A stretch of DNA of 64,000 nucleotides from Corallium rubrum (GCA_964035015.1 CAXIUP010000103.1:1-64000), one strand, 5' to 3'; positions 49,494 to 60,028 are shown, numbered from the stretch's first letter. Notes: generated from the sequence alone by a model not told the origin. Translations and numbers: made by a program.

Positions 49494-49589
49494 CTCTCTA
49501 AGCAATAAAGCAACAAATGGGATCAAGAAGCAACTTCGCGCCTTCCACACCCTCTGACATCTCTCTAAGCAATAAAGCAACAAATGGGA
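49456..49589. repeat. 67-bp tandem duplication, right arm only
   Basis: The stretch starting TCAAGAAGCAACTTCGCG at 49456 recurs at 49523. The left arm has one unit. Confidence 0.85.
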
Positions 49590-49604
49590 TTTTTCTTTCT
49601 TTTA

Positions 49605-49814
49605 TTACAGTGATCCCAATAACGTTAACAAATAAAAAATCTCCGCAAATCCAACTAATAACACATTTCTATCAGGATAATCGCAAAGAAAAAAATAATA
49701 AAAACTTAAAAAAAATAGTTTCTCACAAACAAAGAATACAAACATATTCGTTATTCGTTCTTTTATAAGCATATACACAGCAAGTTCATTAAAATCCCTC
49801 GCGTCCCTGTTCAT
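49605..49814 (-). CDS. Small two-helix membrane protein, 69 aa
   Basis: Opens at an ATG that overlaps the stop of the upstream gene (ATGA). After a polar 25-residue start there are two hydrophobic stretches (about 27-47 and 54-69) separated by a CDYPDRN turn, fitting a hairpin membrane protein. Not recognised. Viroporin-like roles are possible but unsupported. Confidence 0.5.
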   Translation of the reverse strand: MNRDARDFNELAVYMLIKERITNMFVFFVCEKLFFLSFYYFFLCDYPDRNVLLVGFAEIFYLLTLLGSL

Positions 49815-50212
49815 TCTTTAGCGACACTCGTTACCCCTAAGTGTTCGACTTGAAAGTTCAACTTCTGGATATCGAAACCGTTTTCCTTGCACCTTTTATC
49901 CACACGGGCTTTTAAGGTAGCGTTCGCTAATTCAGTCTCTTCTTTAACAATAGTTAAAATTTCAGGAGGTGTTGGTGTTGGATTTGCGTCTTCTTCTGTT
50001 GCTTTTTCTAGGAGTTCGTTAATGCGTCGTTCTTCTCCTTTTCTTTCATACAGAGAAATGAAGCGCCACTTCTCGGGAGGTTCTCCAATTTCTGCCAACC
50101 TTTTATGAACGGTAAATGTTAATTCAGCGCTAATAATTGCCGTTTCGTCAGCCACAATCTTCTCAATAACATGTTTAAGCACACTCTGTGATAATGGTGT
50201 TATTGTTGTCAT
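49811..50212 (-). CDS. Copy of the 2291 hypothetical gene
   Basis: 133 residues, one substitution (Leu to Glu near residue 103). Confidence 0.6.
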   Translation of the reverse strand: MTTITPLSQSVLKHVIEKIVADETAIISAELTFTVHKRLAEIGEPPEKWRFISLYERKGEERRINELLEKATEEDANPTPTPPEILTIVKEETELANATLKARVDKRCKENGFDIQKLNFQVEHLGVTSVAKE

Positions 50213-50493
50213 TCTTATCCTCCCAAAAAAACAAAAACAAATATAATAAATGTTGGTGTTTGGGTCAATTGGTGGTTGGTTGGTGGGTATGCAATGCGAA
50301 CCCTCTTTATATATTCTCAACACACACAGTGAAAAAAACCAAAACCCTTATTTTTTTAAAAATATTTAAAAAATCCGTCAGTAATCAAATTATTCATACA
50401 CGAGCGGTTCAAGAACACACACACGCGACATTGCTTCATTATAAATTTCAAAAGATTTTTTTGTTTAATTAATGCACGCTGAAACCCAAAATC

Positions 50494-50997
50494 TCAATTA
50501 TAATTACACGGATAGAAATTAAATAGCTTAAGATCGTTCCAATTCGACATATAAATCACGTTATGCACATAGCTAGTATAATCGCAACGATCGAATAATT
50601 GTTGTTGGCTAAATTTAACACTACATGTCTTCACTACCGATAAACATTTCCGAATCAATGAATAGCGATGTTTCCAATGTGTTGGTGCTGGATCATCTAT
50701 CCACTGAGCCGCTTTCATCATTACCGTTGCTATTTCTCGAAGATCTCTTTCTTCGTTCGTGGGTAGAAACGTGTACATTTGTGGAAGAATGCTCAACATC
50801 CGGATTATGTCAGGTTGAAAACTAATTAAATATTCCATTAGAGTGTTAGAATTAGCATATAAATTGGTGTTAGAATTAACATCACACTTTGCCATACAAT
50901 CTTCTGTTATGCAAATTCGTGTAGAAAGACTGCTCAACAATTCATTCAACTTCTTCTCCAACTCCACTTGCTTAACCCGTTCAGGTTGAAAATTCAT
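50494..50997 (-). CDS. Copy of the 1505 hypothetical gene
   Basis: 167 residues, two or three substitutions. Confidence 0.6.
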   Translation of the reverse strand: MNFQPERVKQVELEKKLNELLSSLSTRICITEDCMAKCDVNSNTNLYANSNTLMEYLISFQPDIIRMLSILPQMYTFLPTNEERDLREIATVMMKAAQWIDDPAPTHWKHRYSLIRKCLSVVKTCSVKFSQQQLFDRCDYTSYVHNVIYMSNWNDLKLFNFYPCNYN

Positions 50998-51227
50998 TTT
51001 TTGTCATACGAAGAATATATGTTCTCGTTAAATAGTTTTCTGCAAAAAACTGTCAAAGGTTTCTTATTAATTCTCGGTAGAGATCGTAAGCACATGGAGT
51101 GTTTTCTTATAATACAACAATGAAGAGGACAGCGTATACACCATTTATAATAGTTTTCTCTCGACGACCATGTGGTGAGTAACTTCGAACAATTTTCATT
51201 CTCTACCATAACACTGTGAAGAAACAT
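50994..51227 (-). CDS. Copy of the 1275 Cys-rich protein
   Basis: 77 residues, one substitution; all Cys conserved. Confidence 0.55.
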   Translation of the reverse strand: MFLHSVMVENENCSKLLTTWSSRENYYKWCIRCPLHCCIIRKHSMCLRSLPRINKKPLTVFCRKLFNENIYSSYDKK

Positions 51228-51235
51228 TTCCCATG

Positions 51236-51577
51236 CTACTGCTGCTGCTGCTGCTGGTGCTCCTCAAAAGATTTCATATAAGAAAATATTCGCGTATTCC
51301 ACTTCGCCATAAATTGTGTATCTCTAATTTCTTCAAATTGTTTAACACCTACAGCCCAATAATGCCTCTCATAGGGTATAGTGCATTCCTCATCTGAATA
51401 TATGGGTAGAAGAACTTTACGTGACACCTCGCTATCGTCGTTTAAAAGCGGTTTACTCATCCTTATTCCTTTAACGCGTAGTTGCTCACTACCGCATATT
51501 AATAAGGGTGTTACTTCGTCGAGTATCATCACTAGGCAACCATAATACCTGTATACGGGTACGAATCGATAAGGCAT
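51236..51577 (-). CDS. Copy of the 928 polyglutamine-tailed protein
   Basis: 113 residues; a His interrupts the Gln tract, which is one residue longer. Several substitutions, frame kept. Confidence 0.6.
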   Translation of the reverse strand: MPYRFVPVYRYYGCLVMILDEVTPLLICGSEQLRVKGIRMSKPLLNDDSEVSRKVLLPIYSDEECTIPYERHYWAVGVKQFEEIRDTQFMAKWNTRIFSYMKSFEEHQQQQQQ

Positions 51578-51607
51578 TTTTTCACGTCTTGTTTAACCCA
51601 AGTCACA

Positions 51608-51721
51608 ATGCGTTATAAAAAAAAAGTTATAAAACAAAAAATTAACAAAAGGAAGAAAATATATAAAAGAAAATGTTGTGCTGGTATAAAAACGATTCAA
51701 TGTAAATTTGATTTTTGGTAA
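51608..51721 (+). CDS. Tiny lysine-rich protein, 37 aa
   Basis: Shorter than usual ORF cut-offs. Sixteen or so Lys/Arg residues, a CC pair in the middle and a C-terminus KFDFW. It points to the element end like its neighbour at 51815. Intact only in this arm. Confidence 0.4.
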   Translation: MRYKKKVIKQKINKRKKIYKRKCCAGIKTIQCKFDFW

Positions 51722-51814
51722 AAAATTAAAAAAAAAGCCAAATTCTTTTAAAAAATACTTAAATACAATTAACACAAGAATTCCTAATCACACGTTTTTT
51801 TTCTTTGTTCAAAC

Positions 51815-51949
51815 ATGGCTCTAAAAGGTAGAAAAAAACAAGACAGAAGAAAAAAATATAGAAGGAAAAAAAAATCAATTAAATTAAAGTATTCTGGAAC
51901 AAATATGCATCAAAAAGGTGGTGCACCCTGGTGGCATTTTGACTGGTGA
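51815..51949 (+). CDS. Tiny basic protein with QKGG site, 44 aa
   Basis: A basic first half (residues 4-20 mostly Lys/Arg) and Q-K-G-G at 33-36 followed by an aromatic end APWWHFDW. It fits the element-wide design of basic peptide plus QxGG site plus short hydrophobic end. The left copy is frameshifted by one base. Confidence 0.55.
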   Translation: MALKGRKKQDRRKKYRRKKKSIKLKYSGTNMHQKGGAPWWHFDW

Positions 51950-52385
51950 TAAAAAAAAATTAAAAATTGTATTTTTCACTATTAATAAACATTCTTTACA
52001 ATTTCTGTGTTTTTTTTTATTCTAATTTTTTAAAAAATATTACAAATAATCATACGTATAAGATTTCACAATCACTTCAACTCGGCTCTCGAGAGCGGTA
52101 CATCCGGTGCAGCTGCTCCCGTAACGAACTCTTCTCGCCGCATATATATTATGACAAGATACACGCACACCAAAATCAGACAACAACACAACACACACTT
52201 CGGCGCACGCAGAACAATAAACCACAATAAAAAAAATACATACATACAACACAAACCCCTCCTCTCCCAACGCACAACCCACCCATCCCCAAAAAAACAC
52301 CCCATACCCCTCCTAAACTAAAACAATATGCTAATGAAGAGAGCCAACACCCACTCTCGAACACCCCCCGGCCAAAATTATGCTA
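51950..52385. other. Terminal non-coding region of right arm
   Basis: Mirror of 116-552. Plus- and minus-strand frames exist but differ from the left copy without constraint. No gene called. Confidence 0.4.
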
Positions 52386-52442
52386 ATTTTATACATGCTC
52401 GATGCTGATTGGCTAATGAAAAAAATACTGCAATCTGATTGG
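52386..52442 (-). promoter_or_regulatory. CCAAT/CCAAT/TATA promoter, right terminus
   Basis: Mirror image of the module at 60-115, firing into the element. Confidence 0.5.
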
Positions 52443-52500
52443 TTAAAAACTAGTGCCAGGCCCCAACACATAAAATAAAATCTATTATATACAACCACTA

Positions 52501-54127
52501 CTTCAATGACGATAACACTCCCTGCATACTGCTGCACTTCTCCATCAGAGAGTTGCTGTGGAAGCAAATTTTCCAGGATGATCATCAGCTTGCTCTTTCC
52601 AACACAATGGCGAAGGTCACCATTAGAGCTAAGCAGCGCTCGTGGAAATGCAGCCAGTTCATATTCACCGATGCTCTCCCTGAGATCAATCTCAGGTCTG
52701 GACAGAACCACCACGAGAAAACGCGCGAATAGAGCTCTGTCATCCTTTAGGGCAGTCATAGCGGATGCTGTCCTGCTTTTTTTTTCGCTCTTGTAGTCTT
52801 CCATGTCTGAAGCTTCACTTTCTTCATTTGACTCCAGACGCTAAGCTTACGCTCAACGATCCTTTCCTTAACAAACGTGTCAAACAGGTTCTGACCAATT
52901 TCATCACGCTTCAGAACCGCTTCCTTCACTGTATCTGGCATGACAGCTTTTGTAATAATGTTGAGCAGTTCAGTTTCCTCAATGACGAATGGATCATTGG
53001 CTTCAAGCACGTCGTACAGCTTCTTCACATTCTCCTCGTAACGGGTAATCACGGCCACTGACAAATCATGGTGATATGTCAACTTGTGTGTTTGTTTACC
53101 AACCATGGCTTGCGCTTCGGTGGCTAAGCGACTTAATTCTGGTGCGATAAGAAACCATCTTGCCATAGCTGCTGGCTGCTGGGTTAAACCCTTTAGGCCT
53201 CCACGGATCTTCATGATTTTGTTCACATGCTCAATTGCATGGTCTGGACCTATGGCGCAAAAGGGGATGTCATTCTTGTTCACACAAAAGTTTCCCTCCA
53301 TGAATTCTTCATGTACGTCACGATCGCTGGATTCGAGTCGCTCCATCTGCGCCAGATACAGTGGTACCATTCGAGCATAGTTAATTCGATCATGCGTGAA
53401 GAAATACTTGCACAAGGCCTTTAGCGACTCTAAATGAAGTTTCAATTACCCTCTCTAGTCGCACGGATAAACATCAATAAACAGGCTACGAACTTCATGT
53501 AGTCGTTAGCAAACTTGAACATGGGGTGTTGTGGTGCCAACTTTTGGTCAAATTTCTGTAATTTCTCCTTAAACCCATCTGTGTCCATTGCGCTTAGCAT
53601 CTCTTTGTGGTGTGTTCCAAGCTCACTGTATTGGCCCTCCTTAACGAAATCGCAAAGCTGCTTTCCCCTGTTTTCACTTTGTATGGCGTGGACAGTTTGT
53701 TTTTCATCATGGGTTTGATGGCAAAAGAAGCAGATTTCCTTGTTGTATGTTGCAGTAAATGTGCGCGAAATCCGTTGTGGCACGTCAGTCGTGTCATCGG
53801 GTTTGAGCTGGAGGCATGATTTCGATTCAAGTGAAGGTCCTCCCGGAGCTCGAGAGAGGACAGCAACATCTTTGGAAGCAACTGTTTTCTCAAATCTGTT
53901 TTGGGCTCTTCTTAGTTTTTCTGAACAGTGGTTTTTCTACAACTACCGTGGAAGCTAGCACTATTCTGTTTCAGATCATCTTCAGATAAACCTTCTAAAC
54001 GTTTACTTGCGTCTGCAAACTTACTTTCTCCATACTTTCCACGATTGAAAACGTAAAACAGAATGTTTTTATATGCATCAATGCTGATATTTTTAACCAG
54101 AGGCTCAGTTTGTCTGACAAATAACAC
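52501..54127 (-). pseudogene. Cnidarian-type multicopy family gene, main exon, interrupted by the element
   Basis: Three overlapping minus-strand frames (53912-54127, then 53442-53893, then 52756-53445 and on to 52501) read as one protein with small frame breaks: near 53893, near 53445 (one base) and in an A9 run near 52785. Features: a C-x2-C...H zinc-type motif in EICFFCHQTHDEKQ, a CAIGPDHAIEHVNK block and an EIGQNLFDTFVKERI block. I recall this family from coral and sea-anemone gene predictions, function unknown, probably mobile-element related. The ORF runs straight into the Polinton end at 52500. Confidence 0.55.
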
Positions 54128-55253
54128 ACTTCTTGTAATCAGTTACTTCTTCAGTTCGTCTTTTTTCCGTCGGAATATCCATTGCTAAAGAGATTAAATT
54201 GTTTGTTGCTTTTTTGCTGATAGTTCTTTAGGAGTCATACACATTACAGCTTTGACATACAGCCTCAACTTAATCTTTCAGTACAAATTGTAATTGTCAA
54301 AATAAAGTGTAGTTGTGCAGTATATAGTTAAAAATGAATGTTACAACAAATAAGGACTGTCAGTAATAGTTTATACCAGGCATGTTTGAGGGGGGGTTCT
54401 TTGTGTGCAATTGTTATTTTGGTGAGTTCTGTCGTCTACGCCGGCTAATCTAGTTGTTATCTATAATAAGACTGAAATGTTTCTACTTTGTTGTCGATTA
54501 TCATTTCAAACGCTTACTGCTCAATAATTACTTGTTTAAAAATGGAGACATCAATTGAAGATTACTCATATTGGAGATTTCATGCCTAAAACATTGTCTT
54601 GGCTAGCTGAAAGTGCTATCTTCGATTTATCGCTTTGGAATTTTAAAGCAGGTTAGTTTTCGCACTTTATTTTTTACAATAGCAGTGGCAGGTCGATCAA
54701 ACAGTTCAAAGTCTGGCCGCTTCATTTGGTACCAAGTATGGAGCATTGTTTTCAATTTAGAACCAGTATAACGCCAATGGATATTGTATTAAAAACTTAA
54801 GTTATCTGCCATTTTTTGAGTTCACTCCATGCAATGTTTGGCCTAATCTTATTACTTATATATGATCTTTCAGTCAGCAATAGCGATCGTTCATCGTTAA
54901 GTATAAAATATGCAATTTTTAACAGTGTCCCACGTTATTTTGTCACTGATTGTAGTTTATAATGAAGTTAACTTTTGTCGAAGAAGTATATGCAGAAGAC
55001 TTTTTTCAGTTCTGTTTTAAGCGTTTGTACGTGTCGTTTCAATAACATTTCTTACAAAATTCTAAGCCTCAAATGCCAAGATATAATTACACAGCAAAAC
55101 CAACTGCTGTTTTGTATAATTTTAATGATATCTGCGATTCAAGAAGGGGAGAGAGAAATTTGGAGTCGGAAACACGAATTAACTAATAAACAGATAGTTT
55201 ATATTGTGCCGAGTTTCAGGAGTTTGTCATTTTCAGTGATGAGTTTCTGTCGG
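54128..55253. other. Non-coding stretch, possible intron
   Basis: AT-rich sequence between the two putative exons of the interrupted family gene. I see no gene, RNA or clear repeat. Confidence 0.4.
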
Positions 55254-55721
55254 TTATTGTCGGGGAAGGATAAAGGGTTTTACTTTTGTCAAAATCGGTC
55301 GCAAAAACATATGAAAACGAAACATATGAAAGAACAACATCCCATTTTTTTGGTTTTCGGTTGAAGTAAATAAAGGTCCTATTTCTGTCTTTTTTAAATG
55401 CCGTTGAGGAGTGGAAGTACTGCATCTTTTAACTCGAGTAAAAGTGGCTTGGCTTTCAGAAGTAACATACTTGAAGGTCTCGAAACTGTAAAGTCGCCTT
55501 TCACAAACTCTGCAGACCAAACGTGGAAGTGAGACGACATTGGGAATTGAAACACAGTATATATCTTCCGCGGCCGATAAGATCTTGTTCTTTATTTTAA
55601 ATAATTTTTTTGAGTGTTGCACATCACAAACAGAACGACACAGGCAACAGCAATTTGTTTTTATATTTTGAGTTGCGTAGATTTCTCTTGGACTTTCTGG
55701 TACAGCTTTACTTAATGACAT
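55254..55721 (-). CDS. Possible first exon with ZAD-like zinc motif
   Basis: 155 codons. A CCLCRS-type pair (about 25-28) and a VCRVCERR pair (about 69-76) are spaced like a treble-clef or ZAD-type zinc domain, followed by a Ser/Thr-rich stretch. It is on the same strand as, and upstream of, the 52501-54127 gene, whose family has an N-terminal zinc domain in my memory. The last 40 codons may be intron read-through. Confidence 0.45.
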   Translation of the reverse strand: MSLSKAVPESPREIYATQNIKTNCCCLCRSVCDVQHSKKLFKIKNKILSAAEDIYCVSIPNVVSLPRLVCRVCERRLYSFETFKYVTSESQATFTRVKRCSTSTPQRHLKKTEIGPLFTSTENQKNGMLFFHMFRFHMFLRPILTKVKPFILPRQ

Positions 55722-57502
55722 TGCTAATGGGAAATATCGCGAGTGATAAATAAAAGTAGAAAATCATAACGCTGACGCTAGCCGACTCGGAACACAATAT
55801 TACTTTGCTTCCCCTCTCAGAAAAAAAAAATTGTTACCACCCAGAATCTGGGTGGTGGCGTCAGCAGCTCCTACCAGGGTCTTTCCTCCAGCCAGCGCAG
55901 AGAAAGAGCCTGGGCACGAGGTTGGAAAATAACATGCAATTACAAGGATTTACCAAACTTGTGACGCAATGTATCATGGATAAAACAAGTGTGTAATTAA
56001 AAGAAAACAAATTAAATCACATTTCTTTGGTGTCTTGGAATATTTTTTTTTATTTCATGTTGTTAACTACAATTAAATGTACATATATTCGAAAATTGAA
56101 TATTCTACATACCATTTTCGCGGCACACAACATTGAAGAAGTTAGAAGAAAAAACAAGATGGCGGACTCAATCCAAGTTTAGGAGGAAACAGGCTGAAAG
56201 TGGGAAATAGTAAATTACACATCCTTTATGATTTATAAAACATATAATTTGCATTTAATAGAAGGAATATGCATGTTTCTTGATTCTGATAAGGATTTGT
56301 CAGCCGAAATAAAGATGGAATAGGTAATTTGATTTAGTCACAACAGACAGGTCGCCCAGTCACTTATCTTTTCCAGAGCCTTGATATATTAATCCGCAAA
56401 ACGGTATCCACTGCAAAACGAAAACACTTACGACAAAATACGATTAATAGACTTATCGGACATTAAAACAATAATGTCCTATAAACTGAAACGCCAAATG
56501 GACAGAAATGGTGTTATTAGTTATTTTACTGGTTCAAGATATGATTGAAAAAAATTATTCCTTTATCCGTTAACTCAGAAACGTTATTGTGTGGACTATA
56601 TTTTACTATAGAATACTTATTGGGGTGTTTGATCAATATATATTAATCATCTTTACGAAAATCTCTATTTTTCATTGCGTTTTAAATGAAATTTATAACT
56701 TCCCGATGACGTCATCATTCATTCCATAAAAAAATGACGTCACCATAGTTGAAAAAATTGGTGATAAAGTTTATTTGACTTATCATGCTTGAAACTATGG
56801 ATTTCAGCAAAGAAACTAAAATGATCACAAAATTTTCACGGGAGTCATTATTTTGACACAAGGCCCCGGACTACTGGATGTAACATCATTTCGACCCCAT
56901 CTTTGTGCCCACTCAGGATTTTTTGTGCCCCCCCCCAAAAAAATACGGATAATTTAATTCTTGGTGCCGCCACTGCACCGACCTATATATAACAGTTATA
57001 TAGGTCAGTGGGTATAAAGGCCATTGTATTTTATCACATATTTTTTTTGTCCATTTTATGATTTAGAGTTTATGAGATATCTTTTAACACAAATTAAATT
57101 TCTCTTAATATAAACTTCTTAAATTTATCAAAAGGTCAAAACCAAATCCAGTACAGGTTGATGTATGGACCCTTCTCATTATAACAGAATCAAGAAAAGT
57201 TAAACTATACAGTAAAAACCTGCTTATAACAGTGGCGGATACAGGATTTTTGCAAGGGGGATGACTATAAGGTGCTCAGTTGTTTCTTTCATGATATTTA
57301 ACAAGAGTGCGTGGGGGGGGGGGGGGGCAAAACAGGCAATACGAACTACGTGGGGGCAGGGGAGCACCGAAGATGCGACAAAATTCCAGGGGGGTCTGGT
57401 GGTATGCTCCCCCAGAAAAAAATTGAATTTTAGACTATCTGAAATAGCATTTCCTGCATTTTGAGGGGGATTTGAAAGAGTTTTGAAGGATATAAATTAC
57501 CT
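55722..57502. other. Intergenic repeats, no gene
   Basis: Contains a short segment (about 55840-55925) ending AGAGCCTGGGCACGAGGTTG that resembles a repeat I associate with anthozoan genomes, and two transposon-like stretches starting GTGGCGGATACAGGA (57233) and near 56870. G16 and C9 runs near 57313 and 56930. No coding region supported. Confidence 0.4.
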
Positions 57503-58177
57503 AACAAAATACCCAAATATATGAAATATGTTGTCATTGTCGTGGACTCATGGGGATATGTTTTATACGTTTATGTTCCAAAATTACTATGTTATATTCA
57601 GATTTCAGATTGAGATTGTATACAATACATCTATATATAATCGTGATTCTTACTGTTTTAAAATTGGCGTTTCAAATTTACAAGATATTAGCGTATCACG
57701 ATGTCCAATCTTATTGCAAAGGAGAGGCCATAGCTACGGCCTGTATCAATAAGCATAATGTTATACAATATAATTTATGCACGTTTTACACGAGTGTGTA
57801 TCGCTGTATAATCCTGTATTGGTTGGGACAGGGAAGGCGGGTGACTAGTCACCCAGTCATCCCCCCCTGTACCACCCCTGTATAAGAACCATTATGTTTC
57901 GAGTTAGCCTGTTAGAAAAGGTTCTTATATAAGTGGTATTTATTGGGATTTTAGGCACCTTGTTTTAGGCTCTTAAAAAGTTCCTTATTTTTTGAGAGAA
58001 GGGTCCAATGTGTATCCATGGTGTGATATGTCACTGAAAAGTAGTCTTCTCAAAATAAACTGACATAATTATTACAAAAATTGGGTTTTTTTAGTCATTT
58101 TAACTGAAGTTTTTCAAATTAAGAACATGTTGTAACATGTATGCTAAAAAGGTTCTTATAAAATGGGAGTGAAAAAA
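57503..58177 (+). repeat. Left terminal inverted repeat
   Basis: About 675 bp starting AACAAAATACCCAAATATATG and ending at AAAATGGGAGTGAAAAAA. Pairs with 60148-60829. Contains a GTGACTAGTCAC palindrome near 57840. Confidence 0.85.
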
Positions 58178-58269
58178 GGGAGTCCGTTTTGTAGAATAAA
58201 AGCAATTTGTGCATCTGCTTCGTACGGGCCAACAATATAGTCAATCTTTCTATCACAACACAACTATAA

Positions 58270-59224
58270 ATGATGACAAACATAAAGCCAGCTGAGCATA
58301 CCCAGGTTACAACAAGTAATAATGTTTATGAAACGTATTTAATACAGAGAAGAGTAATGAAACTTACTTTAATAAATAGAGTTGTCATGGTGTACGTGAC
58401 AGTAGTTGCTCCAGCCAGTAGCTTGTTCGCTGCCATTACATCACCTTTGTTTCGAAGATCGGTTGCTTTTGCTCTGATTTCCTCTTAGTCCAGTTCTGGC
58501 CCCTCCTCCGCTCCCCCCCTTTCTTGAATAATTGCAACAAACTTGCAACTCCTTTAATTAACACCAACACGGGAGCTCCTCTTCCTAAAGGTTATTTTGG
58601 TTTGATGAAGGGTCCTTTAACAAATTATGTGTTACCTCCTCGTCAAGCCTTTCAGCTCCAAACTTCAATGACGCCTTCTGTTGTTTGCGCTTATCCATGT
58701 TCTTGCCAAGGCAACCAGTCTCAATAGTTCCAAGGACAAGCCAATTCTCGGCTTCGTCAGCTCAACAAGTTAAAAGTTTAACAGTAATCATCGAGTCTAA
58801 GACGGGCTTTAAAGGTTCAGATGATGATGTAGCCAAAGCCATCATGAAAGACAACTCTATCAAGCAATCCTGCACTACTAATCTCTTGGCTGAACTCAGA
58901 GATCAGTCTCATGAATTGCGCCGGTTAAATAATCCCTCAATCTTGCGATCCAAAAAGGTACAAGACATTATTAATTTTAAATTTGTTGACTTTGTTGAGA
59001 AAGAATTGAAGGAACGAGCTGCTCTTCTCTACCAAGTTTTAAGAACTGTGGTATCTTCAAACAGCAATAGGAACACTACCAAAACTATGGATAAGAAAAC
59101 TTTGGCTATGGACGTGGCTGCTGGTCTTCTCCTCAAAGCAAGAAATAAGGACATGTGTTTAACTCAAGTAGTGACATCTTTAATACTACACAACGGAGGG
59201 TTATCTCAAATGGTAAGATTTTAA
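58270..59224 (+). CDS. Partial family protein (DUF6589-like N-terminal part)
   Basis: Open frames 58270-58488, 58524-58727 and 58685-59224. The last (179 codons) is the credible one, with an SILRSKKVQDIINF and ERAALLYQVLRTVV pattern followed by a Met/Lys stretch and a LLLKARNKDM block. I recall this pattern from N-terminal exons of multicopy invertebrate DUF6589-type genes. It ends near a possible splice donor (GGTAAGAT at 59210). Function unknown. Confidence 0.45.
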
Positions 59225-59304
59225 CCCTTTTTTAGTATTCTGACATAACAGTAAAAATATTGGAACTTTCCTTCGGATGTGAACGTAGCATGTGCTTGCT
59301 CATG

Positions 59305-59345
59305 CAAATCGCCACAGCCATTTGCATGAGAGTATAAATATGGGC
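59305..59345 (+). promoter_or_regulatory. Octamer pair plus TATA promoter
   Basis: ATGCAAAT (59301-59308 region) and ATTTGCAT (about 59321-59328) form an inverted pair of the octamer motif, followed by AGTATAAATATG (about 59331-59342). The ATG of the Gag-like ORF is 75 bp downstream. Confidence 0.55.
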
Positions 59346-59413
59346 ACTTAGTGCAAGAGGGCATCACGTGAAGCACTACACTGGCACACCCAAGTCGCTT
59401 GTTTGCTGTGAGA

Positions 59414-60028
59414 ATGTCTACCGAAGATTCTGCTCAAAACGCTTCGTCTGATACAGCATCCGTCACTGCAGCAGTTTTTGACCAGTTCAAAGCATATTTA
59501 GATCAGAAGATCGAGAGTTTATCGTCCGGCTTTCAGGATACTTCTCACTCACAATCTGAGAAATTGCAACGGCAAGCCGAAGGTACTAATTTGAAGTTTC
59601 CCGGCAACAAAGATCAATTTTTATTCAACAACGAAGTTCGAGATCTCCTGTCGGCAACCGCCAGTTCATTGAAGAAAGGGGATACACCGACAGTGGTACA
59701 AACTATTGACGAAGCCGACAAGCTTGTACAGCAGCGACAGAAGAAAATAAAGTTATCGGATAAAAGCGAGGCTGGTTGGTTGGTGGTCCACGAGTATGAA
59801 GCAGAGGAGCTCGTCAGTGATTCTGATGACGAGAAACGAATTAGGAAGGCACAAGATTCAGCCATTAAGAAACGGCGTCAGAATGCACTCCAGAAAGAGA
59901 ACGCCAGACAAGTTTCAACGCCACATCCTAATATTAATAACAATCGTGTTGTTAATGACCAATTGTTTTTTCGAGGTAATTTGTTCCCCTTCTTTGTTTA
60001 TCAAGGGCAGGTCAGTGCTTGCACGTAA
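59414..60028 (+). CDS. DIRS-type Gag-like protein
   Basis: 204 residues from the ATG at 59414. Ser/Ala-rich start, a KFPGNKDQFLFNNEVRDLL block (about 57-75), an Ala/Leu-rich helix, then EADKLVQQRQKKIKLSDKS and YEAEELVSDSDDEKRIRKA, ending in a Lys/Arg-rich segment. This block order is what I recall for the first ORF of DIRS/Ngaro-type retrotransposons in cnidarians. The last residues may be intron read-through (donor-like GGTAATTT near 59973). No RT or YR follows. Confidence 0.55.
   Translation: MSTEDSAQNASSDTASVTAAVFDQFKAYLDQKIESLSSGFQDTSHSQSEKLQRQAEGTNLKFPGNKDQFLFNNEVRDLLSATASSLKKGDTPTVVQTIDEADKLVQQRQKKIKLSDKSEAGWLVVHEYEAEELVSDSDDEKRIRKAQDSAIKKRRQNALQKENARQVSTPHPNINNNRVVNDQLFFRGNLFPFFVYQGQVSACT

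Larger units (their letters stand above)
27201..52500 (-). mobile_element. Polinton/Maverick-like element, right arm of giant palindrome
   Basis: This is an inverted second copy of the left arm. It begins inside the zinc-protein gene (its first 8 codons are missing) and runs to the element end at 52500. Integrase, mCP and most early-end genes are intact here, while 31.8-39.5 kb is heavily degraded. It lacks the Crypton present in the left arm. Confidence 0.9.

Noticed and set aside
1..52500. Simple fold-back (missed-adapter) read artefact
   Set aside because: The arms differ by many substitutions, in-frame indels, a Crypton and a tandem duplication, so they are not two readings of one molecule; a haplotype mis-join is still possible.
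1..52500. Bacterial or phage origin suggested by operon-like gene packing
   Set aside because: TATA/CCAAT promoters, adenain-type protease, Polinton integrase, poly-A-rich eukaryotic flank and metazoan repeats fit an animal Polinton; no Shine-Dalgarno pattern is seen.
54975..55364. 129-codon plus-strand ORF
   Set aside because: Partly antisense to the zinc-motif exon, and no recognisable domain or codon pattern.
57261..57885. ORFs in and before the left inverted repeat
   Set aside because: The same frames appear in the opposite repeat without coding constraint; low-complexity G runs create the first one.
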